The notes under the pieces are model-generated. The model saw only the letters and a program-made list of their open reading frames with translations, did not search any database and had not been told where the DNA came from. A DNA stretch of 27,870 bases from Glaesserella parasuis (GTDB lineage: Bacteria > Pseudomonadota > Gammaproteobacteria > Enterobacterales > Pasteurellaceae): contig NZ_MUXW01000026.1 in the NCBI RefSeq assembly GCF_002015085.1, positions 34,848 through 62,717 of the forward strand, read 5' to 3'. Both the position numbers and the translations under genes were made by a program. This document shows, in pieces, positions 22,322-27,870 of the stretch; position 1 is the first letter of the stretch; every line of letters starts with the position of its first letter.

Positions 22322-25300
22322 TTAATCCATCTCACTCATCAAACTTGCATTTCCGCCCGCCGCGGCAGTGTTAATGCTGATTGCTTTTTCGTGTAGCAGT
22401 GGGAATAATGAAAGAGCAAGGTCAAGATTTTCAACATAGGTAAGAATTGCCCCTGTGCGTTCTGCATAGTGAGCCTTTTCTTCCAATGAAAGCGGTTCAA
22501 GCACAATCAAGCTACTTAAATTTGCTAAACTGTTGAAATCATTGCTAATAATCACTAAGCCTGCAAAATGCTGAGCCTGTTTAGCCAGTGGTGAGTGAGA
22601 ATGTACCACAGCACGGCTACCCGATACCACGATGGCAGTCAAGGCTTGAATTTGTTGCTCTAGTGAGCCATTGCCGATTGCAATAACAGGACGAGCTTCA
22701 AATTGCATAAAGTTTACTTCCCCTGTAATCCCTTGCATTTTAAAGATTTTCCCTAATGGCGACTGGCGAGAAAGGCTTGCAATAAGATCTTGGGCATTTT
22801 GTAATTCTGTGCCTGAAAGCACCGCTTGTATGCCTGAGAGTAAGCCTGAAGTGTCGGCTGGTTTGCCCCCTTCTAAACCCGATAATGTCCATTCACGGCG
22901 ATCAACTAAGCGTTGTAGATAAAGTGGACCACCAGCTTTCGGACCTGTTCCTGATAATCCCATTCCGCCAAATGGCTGAACCCCGACGACTGCCCCTACG
23001 GTATTTCGATTGACATAGAGATTGCCTGCGTGAATACTTTCAATCCATAAATCAACGGTTTCATCAATACGGCTATGTAAGCCACTGGTTAAGCCAAAAC
23101 CTGTCGAGTTAATGTCTGCCATCACTTGAGGTAGATTATCCGCATCAAATCGGATAACGTGTAGCACAGGGCCAAATACCTCGTGTTTTAATTGATTGAT
23201 ATGCTCAATTTCGAGTAGCGTCGGTGGTACAAAAATGCCAGTTTGAGCCAGTTCGAGATCAATCGGAACTTGATAGCACGATTTCGCCACTTTTTTCATT
23301 TCGTCGATATGGTTGAGCAAACGTTCTTGAGCTACCTTATCAATCACTGGACCAACGTCCGTATTAAGATTTTGCGGTCTGCCGACTTTTAACTCTGCCA
23401 TTGCCCCTTTGAGCATTGTGAGGATATGCTCTGCAACATCACGTTGCAAATAAAGCACTCGCAATGCAGAACAACGTTGTCCTGCCGAATCAAAGGCTGA
23501 GTTTAAAACATCAGCAACCACTTGTTCAGCTAACGCAGAACTATCGACAATCATCGCATTTTGTCCGCCTGTTTCAGCGATAAGCGGTACGATATGGGCT
23601 GATTTTTGCAAATTGCGATTGATATTCTTAGCCGTATCCGTTGAACCTGTAAAAATCACGCCATTCACTCGTGGATCACTCACTAAAGCAGAACCGATCA
23701 CTTTTCCACTCCCCGTTAAGCACTGTAAGGCTTGCTCAGGAATACCAGCTTGATGAAATAAACTCACGGCATAATATGCCATTAATGAGGTTTGCTCTGC
23801 AGGTTTGGCTAATACCACATTACCAGCTACCAACGCAGAAGAAACTTCGCCGACAAAAATCGCAAGTGGGAAATTCCACGGGCTAATAGCAACGACAATG
23901 CCTCTCGGATTGCGATAGTCTTCAGGGTTTTGACGCACTTCTTTTGCATAATAACGGCAGAAATCGACCGCTTCACGCACTTCGGCAATCGCATTATTTA
24001 AGGTTTTCCCTGCTTCTCGTACGGCTAAGTCAAAGAGCTGTGGCATATTGGCTTCCATCAAGTCAGCCATTTTTTCAAGTGCTTCAGCTCGTACTACTGG
24101 GGAAGTGTTTTGCCACTCAGCTTTAAATTGTTCTGCAACAGCAAAGGCTTTTGCCACATCATTTTCCGTAGCATCGATCACTTCACCAACCACTTCTGCG
24201 ATATTTGCAGGGTTGCAAACTTGGCGAAAATGAAGATTTTCAGTTTTTTCGCCTGCAATTTGCGGTTCAGCACGATATTGTTGGCTTGCAAATTGATTTA
24301 ATTCTGCCTCTAATGTTTTTAAGTGGATCGCATCGGTTAAATCATAACCTTTAGAATTTTGGCGTTGCTCCGCAAAAAGTTTAACTGGTAGTGGAATTTT
24401 CGGGTGCATTGTGCCTGCGGTTATTTGGGCTTTAGCGACAGGATCACAAGCTAAATCATCAATGCTAAGATTTTCATCGACAATTTGGTTCACAAACGAG
24501 CCGTTCGCCCCATTTTCTAACAAACGGCGAACCAAATATGCTAAGAGCGTTTGATAAGAACCCACAGGGGCATAAATTCGGCATTGCACATTCAGATTAT
24601 TTGAGCCAACCACCTCATCATACAAGGTTTCCCCCATTCCGTGTAAACATTGAAACTCAAAGTGCTTACCTTGGGCTAAATGGTAAATGGTTGAAAGAGT
24701 TTGAGCATTGTGAGTAGCAAATTGTGGATAAATGACATCTTGAGCAGATAACAATTTTTTCGCACACACGATATAGTTTAAGTCGGTATGGACTTTACGA
24801 GAAAATACTGGATAACCTTCCGCACCATCAGCTTGAGCGCGTTTTACTTCACTATCCCAATAAGCCCCTTTCACTAAACGGATCATCAATTCACGATGGT
24901 TCGCACGGGCTTTCTCAATCAAATAATCAATCACATAAGGGCAACGTTTCTGATACGCCTGAACCACAAAACCGATACCATCAAAGCCAGCTAGATCAGG
25001 ATCAGCAATCAAACGATCCATTAAATCTAAAGAAAGCTCAAGGCGATCAGCCTCTTCCGCATCAATGTTCAAACCGATGTCGTACTGTTTGGCTAACAAA
25101 AACAGATCTTTTAAACGAGGATAAAGCTCATCAACTACCCGCTTGTGTTGAGCTAAACTATAACGAGGGTGAATAGCCGAGAGCTTAACCGATACCCCAG
25201 AAGATTTATATACTCCTAAACCACGAGAAACCGCTCCCACAGCGTGAATAGAAGCTACATAATCATCATAATAGCGTTTAGCATCTTCTGCAGTGAATGC

Positions 25301-25933
25301 AGCCTCACCTAACATATCGTAACTATAACGATAGCCCATTGCGAACCGCTTTTCTCCATTTTTAATCGCTTGCTGAATGGTTTCCCCTGTCACAAATTGT
25401 TTGCCTAACAAACGCATTGCTACATCAACCCCTTTACGAATAAGCGGTTCTCCACCTTTCTGAATAAGGCGAGAAAGTGAAGAGGATAGACTACTTTCAC
25501 TGTGAGTAGCCACCAGTTTACCCGTAACAACTAACCCCCACGCTGCCGCATTGACAAAGAGAGAAGGGCTATTGCCAACGTGGGAACGCCAATCACCTTT
25601 GGCAATCTTGTCACGAATTAATTTATCTGCCGTTGCTTTATCAGGAATACGCAATAACGCTTCAGCAAGACACATCAATGCAACACCTTCTTCACTAGAT
25701 AGAGAAAATTCGTGCATCAACGCATCAACACCACTGGCTTTCTGACGAGCATTTCTGACTTTTTCAACGAGTTTTTTAGTAAGCGTTTTAATGCCTTCGG
25801 CGTGTTCATCTACTCTAGCTTGTGGAATAAGTTGTTTGACGAGTTGCTCTTCATCACAACGATAGTGTTCGCTTAAGGTTGGACGAATAGCGGTAGCTTG
25901 AGGCAAAATATGATAATGAGATATGGCTGACAT
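22322..25933 (-). CDS. putA: Bifunctional proline dehydrogenase / P5C dehydrogenase PutA (no DNA-binding domain)
   Basis: Oxidises proline to glutamate in two steps at the inner-membrane face. 1203 aa. Proline dehydrogenase half (about 90-520): FAMGYRYSYDMLGEAAFT, IRLVKGAYWDSEVK, QCLHGMGETLYDEV and the RRLLENGANGSFV substrate/FAD region. Aldehyde dehydrogenase half (about 560-1040): SPWNFPLAIFVGE, FTGSTDTAK, Glu787 in AETGGQ and catalytic Cys821 in AGQRCSALR. A C-terminal domain (about 1050-1200) caps the tunnel. Enteric PutA (1320 aa) starts with a ribbon-helix-helix repressor domain; this protein has none, so it cannot autoregulate the put genes that way. ATG at 25933 has GGGAG seven bases ahead. 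Downstream of putP, but separated by a terminator. Confidence 0.96.
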   Translation of the reverse strand: MSAISHYHILPQATAIRPTLSEHYRCDEEQLVKQLIPQARVDEHAEGIKTLTKKLVEKVRNARQKASGVDALMHEFSLSSEEGVALMCLAEALLRIPDKATADKLIRDKIAKGDWRSHVGNSPSLFVNAAAWGLVVTGKLVATHSESSLSSSLSRLIQKGGEPLIRKGVDVAMRLLGKQFVTGETIQQAIKNGEKRFAMGYRYSYDMLGEAAFTAEDAKRYYDDYVASIHAVGAVSRGLGVYKSSGVSVKLSAIHPRYSLAQHKRVVDELYPRLKDLFLLAKQYDIGLNIDAEEADRLELSLDLMDRLIADPDLAGFDGIGFVVQAYQKRCPYVIDYLIEKARANHRELMIRLVKGAYWDSEVKRAQADGAEGYPVFSRKVHTDLNYIVCAKKLLSAQDVIYPQFATHNAQTLSTIYHLAQGKHFEFQCLHGMGETLYDEVVGSNNLNVQCRIYAPVGSYQTLLAYLVRRLLENGANGSFVNQIVDENLSIDDLACDPVAKAQITAGTMHPKIPLPVKLFAEQRQNSKGYDLTDAIHLKTLEAELNQFASQQYRAEPQIAGEKTENLHFRQVCNPANIAEVVGEVIDATENDVAKAFAVAEQFKAEWQNTSPVVRAEALEKMADLMEANMPQLFDLAVREAGKTLNNAIAEVREAVDFCRYYAKEVRQNPEDYRNPRGIVVAISPWNFPLAIFVGEVSSALVAGNVVLAKPAEQTSLMAYYAVSLFHQAGIPEQALQCLTGSGKVIGSALVSDPRVNGVIFTGSTDTAKNINRNLQKSAHIVPLIAETGGQNAMIVDSSALAEQVVADVLNSAFDSAGQRCSALRVLYLQRDVAEHILTMLKGAMAELKVGRPQNLNTDVGPVIDKVAQERLLNHIDEMKKVAKSCYQVPIDLELAQTGIFVPPTLLEIEHINQLKHEVFGPVLHVIRFDADNLPQVMADINSTGFGLTSGLHSRIDETVDLWIESIHAGNLYVNRNTVGAVVGVQPFGGMGLSGTGPKAGGPLYLQRLVDRREWTLSGLEGGKPADTSGLLSGIQAVLSGTELQNAQDLIASLSRQSPLGKIFKMQGITGEVNFMQFEARPVIAIGNGSLEQQIQALTAIVVSGSRAVVHSHSPLAKQAQHFAGLVIISNDFNSLANLSSLIVLEPLSLEEKAHYAERTGAILTYVENLDLALSLFPLLHEKAISINTAAAGGNASLMSEMD

Positions 25934-26008
25934 TGTTTTTCTCCCGTTTCATTGTTGTTATTGAGATGATTGCAAAACATCGCTGCAATCTCACCGCTTG
26001 TTAAAAGC

Positions 26009-26039
26009 AAAAAACGGCTTGCCAAATGACAAACCGTTT
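26009..26039 (-). terminator. putP terminator in front of putA
   Basis: On the minus strand AAACGG..CCGTTT pair (26034-26039 with 26012-26017) with extra TTG/CAA pairing inside, followed by six Ts. It lies 10 bp past the putP stop. Between it and putA (25934-26008) are an uptake core and an imperfect hairpin (TGAGATTGCA with TGCAATCATCTCA); I see no convincing putA promoter. Confidence 0.75.
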
Positions 26040-26048
26040 CTAGATAAA

Positions 26049-27554
26049 TTATTTCATTGCATCTGCATAAGCTTTTTCAGCTTTATCAAAAGTTTCCACG
26101 ATTTCTGCTTTAGGGGCAGGGGTAATCAAAGAAACCACGATGATTGCGATAAAGGCAAGGATAAATCCAGGGATCATCTCATAGATAGCACTCTCTGGTA
26201 ATAATTTATCCCAGAATACTACCACTAAAGCCCCAACTAACATTCCAGCCATTGCGCCAGCTGCATTCATTCGCTTCCAGAAAAGCGACAGAATAACCAC
26301 AGGTCCAAAAGCACAGCCAAAACCAGCCCACGCATTTTCAACTAATTTTAATACTTGGCTTGTTGGATCTTGGGCAATAGCAATCGCAATCACTGAAATC
26401 ACAAGAACCATCATACGACCTAACCAAACTAGCTCTTTTTGACTTGCATTTGGTCTAATCATACCTTTATAGAAATCTTCTGTAATCGCACTTGAACAGA
26501 TCAACAACTGACAACTTAATGTACTCATTACCGCTGCTAAAATTGCTGATAATAAAATCCCAACAATCCAAGGATTAAAGAGTAATTTAGATAATTCAAT
26601 AAAGACTTGTTCATTATTTTGATTAACCACAGCCGCCTGTTCAGGATTTGCGAAGAAGTAGGCTTGCCCAAAGAAGCCGATCCCTACCGCACCAAATAAA
26701 CAGATAATCATCCAAGTCATACTAATACGACGAGCATTTGGCATTGATTTCACACTGTCTGCAGCCATAAAACGCGCTAAAATATGTGGCTGACCAAAAT
26801 AACCCAATCCCCAAGCAGCTAAACTTAATAGACCGACAAAGGTTGTGCCTGTGAATATATCAGTAAAATCCTTACCGACATATTGCCCTGCAGCAATAAT
26901 CACATTATGCGTATCCGCAAAGCCACCTAAATGAATTAACACAAAAATAGGGGTTAAGAAAAGAGCAAATAACATCAGACTAGCTTGAATAGTATCCGTC
27001 CAGCTTACCGCTAAGAAACCACCAATAAAGGTATAGATGATAGTGGCTAATGCACCATACCATAACGCTGTGGCATACGGCACGCCAAATAAATTTTCAA
27101 ATAATCTTGCCCCTGCGACTACGCCCGAAGCACAGTAAATGGCAAAGAAAAATAGAATAATAGTAGCAGACACAATTTTGAGGATTTTTGTGTTATCGCC
27201 AAAACGGTGATGGAAATAGTCAGGCAAAGTTAAAGCATTCGCATTGTATTCCGTATGCATACGCAAACGACCGGCTACAAATAACCAGTTAAGGTAAGCA
27301 CCTATGGTCAAGCCAATTGCAATCCAGCCCTCAACCAAACCTGCCGCATAAACCGCACCAGGTAAACCCATTAATAACCAGCCAGACATATCTGATGCCC
27401 CTGCTGATAACCCTGTTACAAAACTACCTAATCGACGACCGCCTAAAATATAGTCCGATAAATTATTCGTAAATCGATAAGCAACAAAACCAATTAAGAC
27501 CATTCCGATAATATAAATCAGAAACGTCGTTGTTGTCGGATCAAAGCCAAACAT
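26049..27554 (-). CDS. putP: Sodium/proline symporter PutP
   Basis: Inner-membrane Na+-coupled proline importer of the solute:sodium symporter family. 501 aa with about 13 membrane helices, matching E. coli PutP (502 aa). The sodium/proline segment is clear: GLSAGASDMSGWLLMGLPGAVYAAGL (about 49-74); also GGFLAVSWTDTIQASLMLFAL and LSAILAAVMSTLSCQLLICSSAITEDFYK, the conserved helix 8 to 9 region. ATG at 27554 has GGGAG about eight bases ahead. It supplies substrate for the adjacent PutA. Confidence 0.96.
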   Translation of the reverse strand: MFGFDPTTTTFLIYIIGMVLIGFVAYRFTNNLSDYILGGRRLGSFVTGLSAGASDMSGWLLMGLPGAVYAAGLVEGWIAIGLTIGAYLNWLFVAGRLRMHTEYNANALTLPDYFHHRFGDNTKILKIVSATIILFFFAIYCASGVVAGARLFENLFGVPYATALWYGALATIIYTFIGGFLAVSWTDTIQASLMLFALFLTPIFVLIHLGGFADTHNVIIAAGQYVGKDFTDIFTGTTFVGLLSLAAWGLGYFGQPHILARFMAADSVKSMPNARRISMTWMIICLFGAVGIGFFGQAYFFANPEQAAVVNQNNEQVFIELSKLLFNPWIVGILLSAILAAVMSTLSCQLLICSSAITEDFYKGMIRPNASQKELVWLGRMMVLVISVIAIAIAQDPTSQVLKLVENAWAGFGCAFGPVVILSLFWKRMNAAGAMAGMLVGALVVVFWDKLLPESAIYEMIPGFILAFIAIIVVSLITPAPKAEIVETFDKAEKAYADAMK

Positions 27555-27592
27555 AAGGTTTCTCCCTAGTAATACAAAATTCTAAACTGTCT

Positions 27593-27601
27593 AATATAGC
27601 A
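27593..27601 (-). promoter_or_regulatory. Extended -10 promoter for putP
   Basis: TGCTATATT on the minus strand is an extended -10, giving a leader of about 32 bases. A TGTGAT half-site of CRP type lies about 8 bases upstream, without its partner half. Confidence 0.45.
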
Positions 27602-27664
27602 GAAATCACAGCATCTTAACTTTTCCTTTTAATCAACTGACTACTATCTGTCCTACATCTTAAA

Positions 27665-27685
27665 TTTGTTCAAGTATAGAACAAA
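27665..27685 (-). promoter_or_regulatory. Dyad operator over a distal putP promoter
   Basis: TTTGTTC (27665-27671) and GAACAAA (27679-27685) are perfect inverted copies around AAGTATA. Read on the minus strand the centre supplies a -10 TATACT, with a poor -35 (TTACAA) 17 bp upstream. A repressor bound here would block that promoter. The remaining upstream DNA to 27820 is very AT-rich with a second perfect TATAAT on the minus strand and no gene. Confidence 0.4.
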
Positions 27686-27820
27686 AAAATTTATTTTGTA
27701 ACATTTCTTTAAACTTTTTTTAATTAAAATTATACAAAAATAAGAGTATTGTATATTCACCCTATTTATTTGCTCTAACCGTTATCAAGGACAACCTCTT
27801 TTAAAATTTTCCCTAAAAAC

Positions 27821-27853
27821 AAAAAACCGCAGGCTATCTCTAACCTGCGGTTT
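27821..27853 (-). terminator. Strong terminator of a gene lying beyond the window
   Basis: AAACCGCAGG (27824-27833) and CCTGCGGTTT (27844-27853) form a perfect 10-bp stem with a 10-base loop. Six As on the left give a T-run for minus-strand transcription; a T-rich tail on the right allows plus-strand use too. It probably ends a minus-strand gene to the right and insulates putP. Confidence 0.82.
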
Positions 27854-27870
27854 CTTCTCTTTAATAAAAC

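Noticed and set aside
3099..26000. Frequent AAGCGGT repeats as a CRISPR array or REP element
   Set aside because: They are dispersed single or paired 7-10-bp uptake cores without regular spacing or spacers.
27591..27620. CRP site ahead of putP
   Set aside because: Only one TGTGA half-site is present; the partner TCACA at six bases is missing.

Overview
The window looks like chromosome from a Pasteurellaceae species of the Actinobacillus/Mannheimia/Glaesserella branch. The proteins read as Pasteurellaceae throughout (MutL, MurJ, RuvA, SprT, CysK, S20). The DNA is AT-rich and scattered with the short DNA-uptake core AAGCGGT, the 'Apl-type' uptake signal (USS), often with a nearby TTTGCAAA tract. 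I cannot name the species from the sequence alone. No tRNA, rRNA, CRISPR array or complete insertion sequence was seen.

Layout. At the left edge there may be the end of an IS256-type element (1-32). recN (minus strand) follows, behind a promoter carrying two LexA-box-like sites. From about 2.0 to 7.7 kb lies an accessory segment bounded by a direct repeat: the last ~220 bp of metE occurs once as an orphan fragment (1996-2220) and once in the intact metE (7524-9794). Between the copies lie a beheaded FhuE-like siderophore receptor, a YddA/SbmA-type ABC transporter sitting directly behind that receptor's terminator, and an intact ZnuD-like (zinc/haem-type) TonB receptor pointing the other way. 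Intact metE has a MetJ-type operator and a MetR-type site upstream, and two Hin-type uptake signals inside it.

The middle (10-17.4 kb) is housekeeping: mutL, rpsT (TTG start), murJ, cysK, RNase I (rna), sprT and ruvA. rpsT and murJ diverge from a strikingly symmetric promoter region. rna and sprT overlap by one base. ruvA stands alone, without ruvB or ruvC, next to a perfect 18-bp inverted repeat.

The right part (17.5-27.6 kb) is all on the minus strand and holds three transcription units. potD-satP pairs a polyamine-binding protein with an acetate/succinate permease. nrdB-nrdA is a compact class I ribonucleotide reductase in reversed gene order, without the ATP-cone, behind two NrdR-like boxes 31 bp apart. 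putP and putA cover proline uptake and oxidation to glutamate, separated by a terminator; this PutA lacks the DNA-binding repressor domain. The window closes with a strong terminator for a gene outside it.

The best candidates for something new are the metE-bounded metal-uptake segment with its stranded ABC transporter, and the compact NrdR-controlled nrdBA operon.
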